Assembly: GCA_040399685.1 (NCBI GenBank) | Contig: JBBART010000005.1 | Coordinates: 62,001 to 126,000, forward strand | Reading direction: 5' to 3' | Length of the DNA: 64,000 nt | DNA from: CAIQQQ01 sp040399685 | GTDB taxonomy: Bacteria > Pseudomonadota > Alphaproteobacteria > Acetobacterales > Acetobacteraceae | In this document: piece by piece, positions 43,401 to 51,525 of the stretch | Layout of the letters: each line of letters opens with the position of its first letter | How positions within the stretch are numbered: the first letter of the stretch is position 1 | Notes under the pieces: generated by a model | Database searches by the model: none | Seen by the model: only the letters and a program-made list of their open reading frames with translations | What the model was told of the DNA's origin: nothing | Position numbers and translations under genes: made by a program

Positions 43401-46400
43401 GTGTCGGCACCTTGGGCGAACACATCGTTGCGGCGGGGGCGCCAGAGGCCGCGTTGCAGGGCGTCCTGGAAGCGGGTTTGCATGTCGTCGCGGGCGGCCT
43501 GGTTTTCGCGGGTCAGGAACGCGTTCACGGCTTCGTCGCCCAGGGTGGCGTTGAACAGCAGGTCGAACTGTGGGTCCAGCCGTGTGGGGATGGTGGCGGC
43601 GAAGGCGGAGAGGCCTTCCACGGCGCGGGCGATTTCGGCGGCGCCGCGATAGCCGTGGCGCATCTGGCCGGCGATCCAGACCGGGTTGGCGGCGCGGCCG
43701 CGGACCACGCGGGCGATTTCCTCGGCCAGGGTGGCGGTGCGGGGGGCGTCTGGGCGGGAGGTGTCGGCGTGATAGAGCGCGGGGGTGGCGCCGAGGGCTG
43801 TGGCGGCGGCGGCGAAACCGCCTTCGTGGGCGGCGTGGGTGCTGCCTTCGAGGATGTCCATCTCGCGGTGGTCCTGCTGGTGGACGAACGCGTCGGCGGT
43901 GGCCACGCGGGCGGCGAAGGCGTTGGGCAGGGCGATTCCGTCCAGGTCCTGGCCGTAGGCGACCGAGGAGGCGGCGAGATAGGCGGCGCCGAGGGCGGCC
44001 TTGTCGGTCCAGGTGTTGCGGGCCAGCAGGTCCGTCACGCCGGCGCCGTATGCGCCGGGGGCGTTGCCGAACACGCGGGCGGTTTCGGCGCGGGTCGCGT
44101 TTCCGGCCAGGGGGTTCCAGTCGGGGGCTTCGTCGCGGCTGGCGATGGCGCGGACGGCGCTGTCGAACAGGGCGATCTGGGTTTCGAACGCGTCGCGGAA
44201 CAGGCCGGAGATGCGCAGGGTGACGTCCACGCGGGGGCGGTCCATGACTGCGAGCGGCAGGATTTCGATGCCGGTGACGCGGTTGGAGCCGTCATCCCAG
44301 GTGGGCCTGGCGCCGAGCAGGACGAAGGCCAGGCCGAGATCCTCGCCGCCGGTGCGCAGGCTGGCGCTGCCCCAGAGGTCGATGACGATGCGCTGCGGGT
44401 TTTCGCCGTGGTCCTGGCGGTGGCGGCGCAGCAGGTCGTCCGCCGCGCGTTCGGCCAAGGCGAGGGCGGCGCGGGTGGGCATGGTGCGGGGGTCGGTGGT
44501 GGAGAGTTGCCGGCCGGTGGGCAGAACGTCGGCGCGGCCGCGGGTGGGGGCGCCGGCGGGGCCGGGTTGGACGAATTGCCCGTCTAGGGCGGCGAGCAGG
44601 GCTTGCGCCTCGGCGGTGGGGGAGGCGTTCAGGCGGTGCGCCAGTGTGGCCGGATCGATGGTGGGGCAGGCGGCCTGCAGGGTGGCGAGCAGGCGGTCGT
44701 GTGATTCTGGCGGGGGGGATTGGCCGAAGATGTGCAGGCCGTCGCGGATTTGCAGGTCTTTGACGTCGCACAGATAGGCGTCGAGGCGGGCCAGGGCCTC
44801 GTCCTCCAGCGCATCGCGCGCGGCCCCCGCTTCGGCGAGCAATCCGTGGGTGGTGGCGAGTTCGAGGATGGTGGTGCGCAGCAGAGTGGCGCGGCGGCGG
44901 TCCAGGCCGTCGGCTGCGGCGTATTCGTCGATCAGGCGTTCCAGCGTGGCGGTTTCGCCGTGCAGGCCGGCGGTGCGCAGGGGGGGCGTCAGATGGCCGA
45001 TCGTGACGGCGCCGAGCCGCCGGCGGGCGGCTGCGGCTTCGCCGGGGTTGTTGACGATGTAGGGGTAGATGACCGGGGTGCCGCCGGTCAGGGCCTGGGG
45101 AAAGCAGGTTTCGGACAGGGCGACGGATTTGCCTGGCAGCCATTCCAAGGCGCCGTGCGCGCCGAGATGCAGCAGCGCGTGCGCGTCCAGATGGTGCAGG
45201 CGCCAGAGGTGAAAGCCGATATAGGCGTGGCAGGGCGCGAGGTCTGGGTCGTGATAGCCGGATTTGCGGTCGAGTTCGCTGCCGCGCGCGGGTTCCACGG
45301 CGAGGGTGACGTGGCCCAGCGTGAGATGGCGCAGGTGGATGTCGGCGGTGGGCTCCCCCCAGGCGGCGAGGACGCGGTGCTGCATTGTGTCGGGCAGGGT
45401 GGCGAACAGGGTGCGGTAGGCTTCCAGCGTGAGGATTGGCGATGGTGGCGCCTGCGTCAGGGCTGTGACGAGCTCGGCGTTGGCGTGGGTGTGATATCCG
45501 TGGTCTTGCAGCATGTGCAGGATGGCGGTGGCGCTGGCGAAGGTGTCCAGCCCCACCGCGTGGCCGATCTGGCCGCCGGCGTTGGGGTAGTCCGACAGCA
45601 CCAGCATCACCCGGCGTTCGGCCCGCGATGTGGTGGCAAGCCTTGCCCAGCCGGCGATGCGGGCGGCTGCCAGGGTGAGTCCGGGGGCGTGGGGGCGGTG
45701 CATCTTGCGGGCGAAATCCAGCCCGTCCACCGCCGGTTCGTCGGCCTTGAAGGAGATGGCGGTGGTGGACAGCCGTCCGTCCAGTTCCGGCAGCACGATC
45801 TGCATGGCCAGATCCGCCTGGGTCAGGCCGCGGGGGGACGCTGCCCAGGCTTCCGGGGTGGAGCCGGACAGGACCAGTTGCAGCACCGGCACGCCGGCGG
45901 CATCGAGCGGGGAGCCGCCTGCCTCGCGCCGGGCGGAGAAGCCGGTGGCGCTGAGGACCACGACGGGTTTCCAGTCGCGCAGGCGGGTTTCGACGAAGCT
46001 GGCGCCGGAGGGTTCCTTCAGGCTGGCCACGTAGAGGCCGCGCAGTCTTATGCCGCGTTTGGCGAGGTCTGCGGCCAATGACGTCAGCGGCGCCATGTCG
46101 CCGGCCAGGAGATAGGAGCGGTAGAACGCCACCACGGCCAGTGGGCCTTCGGCCGGGCCGTCGAACATGTGCTCGCCGGACAACGGGATTTCGTGGGCGG
46201 GTTCGTGGCGATCCTCGCCTATGCCGCCGGCATGGGCGGCGAGGTCCAGCGCCAGGCGCATGTTGGCCGGACCGCCTTGGGCGCACATCTCGTCAAGCCG
46301 CGCCAGGATCGGTGGCGGCACCGTCGACAGCGCCGACAGCGCCGCATCGGGGCGGCCGTCGCCTGGGATCACCGCGAGGGCGATGCCGCGGGAGCGGCAC

Positions 46401-46708
46401 AGGGTGGCCACCTCCTCGGCGCCGTAGCGCCAGTAATCGAGGCCGCCGAGCAGGCGGATGATCACGCAGCGCGCATGGGCGATGACGTCTTCCAGATAGA
46501 CATCCACCGACATCGGGTGCCGCAGCCGGACCAGATTGGCCAGCCGCAGCGTGGGGCGGTCCGCCCCCATCTCCTGCCAGGCCTGGGACGCGGCGCCCAG
46601 GTCGCTGTCGGAGAAGGACAGCAGCACGATGTCGCCCGGCGATTGGCCGAGATCGGTCGCGGCCTCGCCTTCGTCCAGCGAATGGGTTTCGCGGACCAGC
46701 AGGTGCAT
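43397..46708 (-). CDS. cobN: Cobaltochelatase subunit CobN
   Basis: A 1103-residue magnesium-chelatase-H-like subunit. Visible family text includes IRLLGGLDYWRYGAEE, LVLSGSTPEAWAAS, LGAHGALEWLPGKSVALSE, YIVNNPGEAAAARRR, and DLWGSASLRTGGEDLG with NVWTDKAALG-like text (here RNTWTDKAALG). It binds the corrin and, with CobS/CobT-type ATPase subunits not present in this window, inserts cobalt. Four-base overlap with cobG, four-base gap from cobW. Confidence 0.95.
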   Translation of the reverse strand: MHLLVRETHSLDEGEAATDLGQSPGDIVLLSFSDSDLGAASQAWQEMGADRPTLRLANLVRLRHPMSVDVYLEDVIAHARCVIIRLLGGLDYWRYGAEEVATLCRSRGIALAVIPGDGRPDAALSALSTVPPPILARLDEMCAQGGPANMRLALDLAAHAGGIGEDRHEPAHEIPLSGEHMFDGPAEGPLAVVAFYRSYLLAGDMAPLTSLAADLAKRGIRLRGLYVASLKEPSGASFVETRLRDWKPVVVLSATGFSARREAGGSPLDAAGVPVLQLVLSGSTPEAWAASPRGLTQADLAMQIVLPELDGRLSTTAISFKADEPAVDGLDFARKMHRPHAPGLTLAAARIAGWARLATTSRAERRVMLVLSDYPNAGGQIGHAVGLDTFASATAILHMLQDHGYHTHANAELVTALTQAPPSPILTLEAYRTLFATLPDTMQHRVLAAWGEPTADIHLRHLTLGHVTLAVEPARGSELDRKSGYHDPDLAPCHAYIGFHLWRLHHLDAHALLHLGAHGALEWLPGKSVALSETCFPQALTGGTPVIYPYIVNNPGEAAAARRRLGAVTIGHLTPPLRTAGLHGETATLERLIDEYAAADGLDRRRATLLRTTILELATTHGLLAEAGAARDALEDEALARLDAYLCDVKDLQIRDGLHIFGQSPPPESHDRLLATLQAACPTIDPATLAHRLNASPTAEAQALLAALDGQFVQPGPAGAPTRGRADVLPTGRQLSTTDPRTMPTRAALALAERAADDLLRRHRQDHGENPQRIVIDLWGSASLRTGGEDLGLAFVLLGARPTWDDGSNRVTGIEILPLAVMDRPRVDVTLRISGLFRDAFETQIALFDSAVRAIASRDEAPDWNPLAGNATRAETARVFGNAPGAYGAGVTDLLARNTWTDKAALGAAYLAASSVAYGQDLDGIALPNAFAARVATADAFVHQQDHREMDILEGSTHAAHEGGFAAAATALGATPALYHADTSRPDAPRTATLAEEIARVVRGRAANPVWIAGQMRHGYRGAAEIARAVEGLSAFAATIPTRLDPQFDLLFNATLGDEAVNAFLTRENQAARDDMQTRFQDALQRGLWRPRRNDVFAQGADT

Positions 46709-46712
46709 GGCG

Positions 46713-47756
46713 TCAGGCGGCGATCACGGTGGCGCCGAGGGCGGCTTCGATCGCGGTGCGGTCCAGGCCGCGCTGGCCGATCACGACGATGCGGCCCTGG
46801 CGGGGTTCGCTGGCGGTCCAGGGGCGGTCGAACTCGGAGCGGAAGCGGGCGCCGACGCCTTGGACGGCCAGGCGCAGCGGCTTGCCGGTGACGGAGGCGA
46901 AGCCCTTCATGCGCAGGATGTCGAAGCGTTCGGCCACATTCTTCAGCGTGGCCACCAGCGCGTCCGGCGAGGCGGTCTCGCTCAGGGCCACCGAGAAGCT
47001 TTCGAAATCATCATGCTCGTGTTCCAGACCCTCGGCGTCGTGATGCGAGGGGCGTGCGGCCAGATCGTCCTCGGCGGCGGCCAGCAGGCCGAGCAGCACG
47101 GAGACATCGACGCGGCCTTCGACGGCCTGCACCAGCTTCACCGCGCGCGGGGTGGTGGCGGCGATCTCGGCGCGCAGGCGGGCGAGGTCGGGCTCGGTGA
47201 GCAGGTCGGCCTTGTTCAGCACCACGAGATCGGCGCAGAGCAGCTGGTCCTCGTAGACCTCGGCCAGCGGGTTGTCGTGGTCCAGCGACGGATCGGCGGC
47301 GCGCTGGCGGGCCACGTCCTCGGGGTCGTCGGCGAACCGGCCGGCGGCGACGGCGGGGCCGTCGACGATGGTGATGACGCCGTCCACCGTGACGCGGCTG
47401 CGGATGGCGGGCCAGTTGAACGCCTTGACCAGCGGCTTCGGCAGAGCGAGGCCGGAGGTTTCGATGAGGATGTGCTCGGGCGGGTTCGGGCGGGAGAGCA
47501 GCGCCTCGATCACCGGCAGGAATTCGTCGGCCACGGTGCAGCACAGGCAGCCATTGGCCAGCTCGACAATGTCGTCCTCGGCGCAGCCGGGGATGCCGCA
47601 GGTTTTGAGCGTGTCGCCGTCGATGCCGATCTCGCCGAATTCATTGACGATGATGGCGATGCGGCGGCCGCCGGCATTGGCCAGGACGTGGCGCAGCAGG
47701 GTGGTTTTGCCGGCGCCGAGGAAGCCGGTGATGATGGTGGCCGGGATCTTTTGCAT
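46713..47756 (-). CDS. cobW: CobW-type GTPase metallochaperone
   Basis: A 347-residue G3E GTPase. P-loop GFLGAGKTTLLRH, the metal motif NGCLCCTV (CxCC), ETSGLALPKP and the NKAD guanine motif in VVLNKADLL are all present, followed by the CobW C-terminal domain and a His/Glu-rich stretch (HHDAEGLEHEHDD). It probably delivers cobalt for CobN. The start overlaps the DUF1636 gene stop by one base. Confidence 0.95.
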   Translation of the reverse strand: MQKIPATIITGFLGAGKTTLLRHVLANAGGRRIAIIVNEFGEIGIDGDTLKTCGIPGCAEDDIVELANGCLCCTVADEFLPVIEALLSRPNPPEHILIETSGLALPKPLVKAFNWPAIRSRVTVDGVITIVDGPAVAAGRFADDPEDVARQRAADPSLDHDNPLAEVYEDQLLCADLVVLNKADLLTEPDLARLRAEIAATTPRAVKLVQAVEGRVDVSVLLGLLAAAEDDLAARPSHHDAEGLEHEHDDFESFSVALSETASPDALVATLKNVAERFDILRMKGFASVTGKPLRLAVQGVGARFRSEFDRPWTASEPRQGRIVVIGQRGLDRTAIEAALGATVIAA

Positions 47757-48151
47757 CAGACCGTTTCCTTCTGGGTGAAGCCGTGGCCGGGAATGCGGGC
47801 CACGATGGCGTCGCGCAGCGATTCAGCGCGGCCGGAGCGCCAGACCGTGCCGTTTTCGGAGGCGCCGAAGGCTGCGGCATAGGCCAGCAGGTCGGCGGCG
47901 TGGCCGGGATTCATATGGCCGAGCAGATAGCTCCATTTGCCATCCTGGGTGACGGCGGCGCTGCACCCTTGGGCGCAGTTGCCGAGGCAGACCACGGGGC
48001 GCAGGCGCACGGGCGATGCGTCGTCCATCAGGGCGGCGATGCTGTCGTGGAGGCGTTTGCCTACCACGGGCTGGCCTTCCACCACGGCCTCATTGGCGCG
48101 GCAGGTGACGCAGATATGCAGTTCTGGTCGTGTGTCGGTCGTCATCGCCAT
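47756..48151 (-). CDS. DUF1636-type Cys-rich protein in the cob operon
   Basis: A 131-residue protein. Cysteines C14 and C17 (HICVTCRANE) and C55, C59 and C63 (VVCLGNCAQGCSAA) resemble thioredoxin-like 2Fe-2S or metal-binding proteins of the DUF1636 family, often found beside cobW. Two starts are possible: ATG 48151 and ATG 48145. ATG 48151 begins two bases after the TAG of the newly noticed small ORF, suggesting translational coupling. The role is unknown; metal supply or electron transfer to CobG are options. Confidence 0.82.
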   Translation of the reverse strand: MAMTTDTRPELHICVTCRANEAVVEGQPVVGKRLHDSIAALMDDASPVRLRPVVCLGNCAQGCSAAVTQDGKWSYLLGHMNPGHAADLLAYAAAFGASENGTVWRSGRAESLRDAIVARIPGHGFTQKETV

Positions 48152-48153
48152 CC

Positions 48154-48318
48154 CTAACGCAAGGCGCGGCACGGATTGGCCGGACGCCCACAGAAGGTGC
48201 AGATCGCCCCATCGAGCACACGGCTCCCAGGGTCGATGTCCGAAGACACCGCCGCCACCGGGGCACCCCGCCCGGCATCGCGATCATAGCAACGCTGCCC
48301 ACAGGGGCAGCGCCAGAT
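48154..48318 (-). CDS. Candidate Cys-rich small protein, apparent ATC start, first gene after the B12 riboswitch
   Basis: A 54-codon frame that conventional start-codon calling would miss. It opens at ATC 48318, seven bases after AGGAG inside the riboswitch B12 box. The in-frame codons upstream hold no ATG/GTG/TTG before a TGA. The product has C4, C6 and C10 (WRCPCGQRCY) and C40, C43 and C50 (ICTFCGRPANPC), a zinc-ribbon-like spacing. Its TAG stops two bases before the next gene's ATG. Placement and cysteine pattern suggest a real gene; a remnant or chance frame starting at an internal GTG is the alternative. Confidence 0.5.
   Translation of the reverse strand: MWRCPCGQRCYDRDAGRGAPVAAVSSDIDPGSRVLDGAICTFCGRPANPCRALR
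48294..48311 (-). other. Hairpin just after the riboswitch
   Basis: GCTGCCC (48294-48300) pairs with GGGCAGC (48305-48311) around a four-base loop. On the minus strand it lies seven bases into the candidate small ORF and a few bases beyond the B12 box. No T tract follows, so it is not a standard terminator; it may influence initiation at the ORF. Confidence 0.5.
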
Positions 48319-48500
48319 GGCAGGTCTCCTGGCTCACGGATCGAGCGCTGCGTGCCGGCCTTCCCAGGGGGACCCCCAGTGGCGTGTGGCAGGCAGCTCT
48401 CCGCTTACAGTTGCGGGGGCAGCCGCGGCCTTGGGGCGAACCCCGCACCGCATTCCCTTTTCACCTTCCTTGCGGAAGGACCATCCTTGCGGTGGGTATG
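48316..48500 (-). promoter_or_regulatory. Cobalamin (AdoCbl) riboswitch
   Basis: On the minus strand the conserved core is legible in order: GTGAAAAGGGAATGCGGTG, then GGGGTTCGCCCC, CTGCCCCCGCAACTGTAAGC, GCCACTGG, GGGAAGGC, GCACGCAG and the closing B12 box GAGCCAGGAGACCTGCC (48335-48319). It leads the minus-strand operon running from the small ORF and DUF1636 gene to cobJ. The AGGAG in the B12 box is the likely ribosome site of the first ORF, so ligand binding would block translation. The 5' edge is approximate. Confidence 0.93.
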
Positions 48501-48542
48501 ACCAGACGGCCGGGGTGTCAATCTATTCGAGGGTGGGGGGTA

Positions 48543-49439
48543 TCAGGCGGGCCTGTGCGGGGCCTTGCGCCGGTGGATGAGGCCGAGGCCGGCGAGGGCG
48601 CTGGCCAGCAGGACCAGCGTGGTGGGTTCGGGGACCGCGACCGGGATTTCCTGGCTGATGATGACGGAGCCGTTGCCGGTGTTGATGCCGGCGGTTTCGG
48701 TCAGCACCGTGGCCGAGGCATCGAGATAGGAGCCGCCGCCGCCGCCGCCGGCGGCTGCGACCACGGAACCGCCGCTGCCGCCGCTATAGCCGCCGCCGCC
48801 GCCACCGCTGATGTCACCGCCGCCGCCGCCGCCAAATCCGCCGCCGCCGCCACCGCCGTAGCCTGAACCGCCACTCCCGCCCAATGCGGCACCGCCTGTG
48901 GCCTTAGCCGTACTGCGACCTGCTGTCAGAAATCCACCACCACCGGCACCGGCGGAATTGCCAGGGCCTCCTCCGACGTAACCGCCGTTTCCGCCTGTGC
49001 CGACGGACGTTTGGCCCGCGCCCTCAACGCCGTTGTTCCCGGTCCCGGCGGCCGTGCCTGCAAAGCTGGAGCCTGCGCCGCCACCGCCGCCGGCCACCAA
49101 CAACGGCGCGGCCGCATTGAGGATGTAGATGAAGCTGCCGCCGCCGCCGCCGCCGGAGCCGCCGCTGCTGCCGTTGCCACCCTGGCCGCCGACCACGATC
49201 TCCAGCACTTCGCCTGCCGTCAGCAGGAAGGCGCCGCTCATCAGCGCGCCGAAGCCACCGGCATAGGTGGCCGAGATGCCACCCGCCCCGCCGGTGGCCG
49301 TGATGTCGTAGGTGCCGGTTGTGAGCACCTGGAAGGTTTGCAGCGCGCCGGTGTAGGAGAATGTCTGGGCCGAGGCGGCGGCGGGTGTGGCGCAGAGGGC
49401 GAGGGCTGCCAGGGCGGGCAGCGCGTATTTCGAGATCAT
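48543..49439 (-). CDS. Glycine-rich secreted protein with PEP-CTERM sorting signal
   Basis: A 298-residue protein. Signal peptide MISKYALPALAALALCATPA (ending ASAQ), then a short beta region (FSYTGALQTFQVLTTGTYDI), a long glycine-rich body with many GGGGG runs and spaced aromatic residues (about 60-260), and a C-terminal VPEPTTLVLLASALAGLGLI with basic tail RRK. The last part is a standard PEP-CTERM signal for exosortase-dependent surface sorting. The body resembles glycine-rich domains predicted to form extracellular sheets. ATG 49439 begins the signal peptide. Confidence 0.85.
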   Translation of the reverse strand: MISKYALPALAALALCATPAAASAQTFSYTGALQTFQVLTTGTYDITATGGAGGISATYAGGFGALMSGAFLLTAGEVLEIVVGGQGGNGSSGGSGGGGGGSFIYILNAAAPLLVAGGGGGAGSSFAGTAAGTGNNGVEGAGQTSVGTGGNGGYVGGGPGNSAGAGGGGFLTAGRSTAKATGGAALGGSGGSGYGGGGGGGFGGGGGGDISGGGGGGYSGGSGGSVVAAAGGGGGGSYLDASATVLTETAGINTGNGSVIISQEIPVAVPEPTTLVLLASALAGLGLIHRRKAPHRPA

Positions 49440-49595
49440 GTGGTGCTGACCTTTGGTGTGTGCGGTGTCGCGAGACGGTGTGTCGGGGGCGGTTGAATGA
49501 CTTGTTTTTAGGGCGCGGAAAAGTCGAGGGCAAACGAAAATTTTCATAAAATGCAACGAAACGCTTTAAAGTGAAATGGTGGTGTTGATCGATTT

Positions 49596-50258
49596 TTGTT
49601 GAATGTGGCCAGGTGGCGTGGTGTGAAATGGTGGGTGAATTCCTCAACATCCCCCTCCCCGTTTTCCAACCTGTCGCTGGTGATCCGCGCTTTGCGCGGG
49701 GAAGTGGGTGGCTGGGGGGCGCGTGGGGTGTTGAGCCAGATGCTGGCGATGCTGCTGTATCGGCGGCTCGGCCAGATTTGTGGGCAGATGGAGCGTTTGT
49801 GCCTGCGGTTTCAGGCGGGGCGGCTTTGGCGGGTTGGGATGTCGGCTCGGGCGGCGGACGGCGCGCGTGCGGCGGAGGGGCCTGGGCGGCCTGGTGGTGT
49901 GCGGGCGTGGCCGGGGCGGTTTGGCTGGCTGGTGCGGCCGGCTGCTTATCAGGCGGCGGGGTATGGCGCGCAGCTTCGGGAGATTTTGGGGCAGCCTGAG
50001 ATGGTGGCGTTGCTGGTGGCAGCGCCGCAGGCGGCGCGGATTTTGCGACCGTTGTGCCGGATGCTGGCGGTGGAGACGGCGTTGTTGCGGCCGGGGACGG
50101 CGGTGGTTGTGCCGGTTGAGTGTGAGCCGGTTGTGACAGCGCGTTTGCGGGGTGCCCGCAAGGCGGTGGATTGGGGGCGGATTGCGTTGCCGCGTGGGGT
50201 GCTTTCGGCGGCGCGTCGGCAGGGGCGTGGGCGGGTTCGGTTTTGCGGAGGTGAATGA
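49596..50258 (+). CDS. Hypothetical protein, lineage-specific (Acetobacteraceae-like) family
   Basis: About 220 residues, start uncertain (TTG 49596; internal GTGs at 49623 and 49635). Conserved-looking blocks are LRGEVGGWGARGVLSQMLAM, RRLGQICGQMERLCLRFQAG, and FGWLVRPAAYQAAGYGAQL followed by LGQPEMVALLVAAPQAARIL. From memory, similar proteins are frequent in Acetobacteraceae, with a proline/alanine-rich linker between two helical blocks. No signal peptide, membrane span or enzyme motif is evident; function unknown. Confidence 0.6.
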   Translation: MLNVARWRGVKWWVNSSTSPSPFSNLSLVIRALRGEVGGWGARGVLSQMLAMLLYRRLGQICGQMERLCLRFQAGRLWRVGMSARAADGARAAEGPGRPGGVRAWPGRFGWLVRPAAYQAAGYGAQLREILGQPEMVALLVAAPQAARILRPLCRMLAVETALLRPGTAVVVPVECEPVVTARLRGARKAVDWGRIALPRGVLSAARRQGRGRVRFCGGE

Positions 50259-50411
50259 GGTTGGGGGAGCGGTGTGGGTTTATTGTTACGATTTAGCAAT
50301 TATTTGGTGGTTTGGGTGGCGGGGTTGGTGGGAATTGGGTGGGTGGGGCAAGATGGTTGGCCTCGCCGCTTGTGAGCAGTTCGCGACGATGGGGTTTTTG
50401 GGGGCGGGTTG

Positions 50412-50915
50412 ATGGCTGGGATTCATTTTGTTCTGGGTGGCGCGCGGTCTGGCAAGAGCTTGTATGCCGAGACGCTGGTGGAGGCGCTGCCGGCGCCTTG
50501 GGTCTATATCGCCACCGCGCAGGCCTACGATGAGGAGATGCGGGTGCGGATCGCCGCGCATCGGGGGCGTCGGCCGGATGGTTGGGTGACGCTGGATGCG
50601 CCGTTGGATGTGGCGGCCGCGTTGGCCGAGGCCGGGGAGGCGCCGGTGTTGCTCGATTGCCTGACGTTGTGGGTGACCAATCTGATTTTGGGCGAGCATG
50701 ATATTGCGGCGGCGACCGAATCGTTGCTGGCGGCATTGGCGGCGCGGCGGGCGCGGACGGTGCTGGTGTCCAACGAGACCGGGCTTGGCATTGTGCCGGA
50801 CAATGCGCTGGCCAGGCGGTTTCGCGATGAGGCGGGACGGTTGCACCAGTGCATCGCGGCGGTTTCGGACCATGTGGTGTTCATGGTGGCCGGCCTGCCG
50901 ATGAAAGTGAAATAG
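50412..50915 (+). CDS. cobU: Adenosylcobinamide kinase / adenosylcobinamide-phosphate guanylyltransferase
   Basis: A 167-residue protein (CobU, also called CobP). P-loop LGGARSGKSLYAE, VYIATAQAYDEEMRVRIAAH with the guanylylated His region, LLDCLTLWVTNLI and SNETGLGIVPDNALARRFRD are all present. It phosphorylates adenosylcobinamide and adds GMP. ATG 50412 starts the cobU-cobO-cobQ operon. No riboswitch is visible in the 150 bases upstream. Confidence 0.95.
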   Translation: MAGIHFVLGGARSGKSLYAETLVEALPAPWVYIATAQAYDEEMRVRIAAHRGRRPDGWVTLDAPLDVAAALAEAGEAPVLLDCLTLWVTNLILGEHDIAAATESLLAALAARRARTVLVSNETGLGIVPDNALARRFRDEAGRLHQCIAAVSDHVVFMVAGLPMKVK

Positions 50916-50916
50916 C

Positions 50917-51525
50917 ATGACCGAGACTGAAGAAGCCGCCCGTCACCGCGCCAAGATGGAAAGGCGCAAGGCGGTGCAGGATGCCGAGGTGGCCTCGAAA
51001 ACCACCGAGAAGGGGCTGTTGATCGTCAACACCGGCCCGGGCAAGGGGAAATCCACCGCTGCCTTTGGGCTGTTGCTGCGGATGATCGGCCATGGGCGCC
51101 GGACCGGCGTGGTGCAGTTCATCAAGGGGGCTTGGGAGACGGGGGAGCGGAATATTCTGGCCGGGTTCCCGGATCTGGTGGCCTGGCACACGATGGGCGA
51201 GGGGTTCACCTGGGAAACCCAGGACCGCGACCGGGATGTGGCCGCGGCGCGTCGGGCCTGGGAGAAGGCGTTGGAGCTGATCCATGCGCCGGGGATGGCG
51301 CTGGTGGTGCTGGACGAGCTGAACATCGCGTTGCGGTATGATTACCTGCCGTTGGAGGAGGTGATCGCCGGGTTGCTGGCGCGGCCGGAGGGAGTGCACG
51401 TGGTGGTGACGGGGCGCAACGCCAAGGCGGAACTGATCGCGGCGGCCGATCTGGTCAGTGAGATCACCGCCGTGAAGCACCATTTCGCGGCGGGCGTGAA
51501 GGCCCAGCAGGGTATCGAGTTCTGA
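50917..51525 (+). CDS. cobO: Cob(I)yrinic acid a,c-diamide adenosyltransferase (CobO/BtuR type)
   Basis: A 202-residue protein with the P-loop NTGPGKGKSTAAFGLLLR, VVQFIKGAWETGERNI, the stretch DLVAWHTMGEGFTWETQDRD and VVLDELNIALRYDYL, all CobO/CobA type. It transfers the adenosyl group of ATP to cobalt. One base separates it from the cobU stop, and it overlaps cobQ by one base (TGATG). Confidence 0.96.
   Translation: MTETEEAARHRAKMERRKAVQDAEVASKTTEKGLLIVNTGPGKGKSTAAFGLLLRMIGHGRRTGVVQFIKGAWETGERNILAGFPDLVAWHTMGEGFTWETQDRDRDVAAARRAWEKALELIHAPGMALVVLDELNIALRYDYLPLEEVIAGLLARPEGVHVVVTGRNAKAELIAAADLVSEITAVKHHFAAGVKAQQGIEF

Noticed and set aside
43268..46081. Long plus-strand open frames (439 and 453 codons)
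   Set aside because: Antisense to cobG and cobN; glycine/alanine-rich shadow text only.
48090..48302. A 70-codon minus-strand frame starting at an ATG downstream of the riboswitch
   Set aside because: It has a standard start, but its frame runs into the DUF1636 gene and carries no cysteine pattern; the overlapping ATC-started frame fits the ribosome site and the next gene far better.
48720..49190. Dense CCGCCGCCG triplet repeats that look like a microsatellite
   Set aside because: They are the complementary strand of glycine codons in the PEP-CTERM protein and stay in frame, so they are coding.
50259..50411. A second cobalamin riboswitch before cobU
   Set aside because: None of the conserved B12 riboswitch blocks can be found there.
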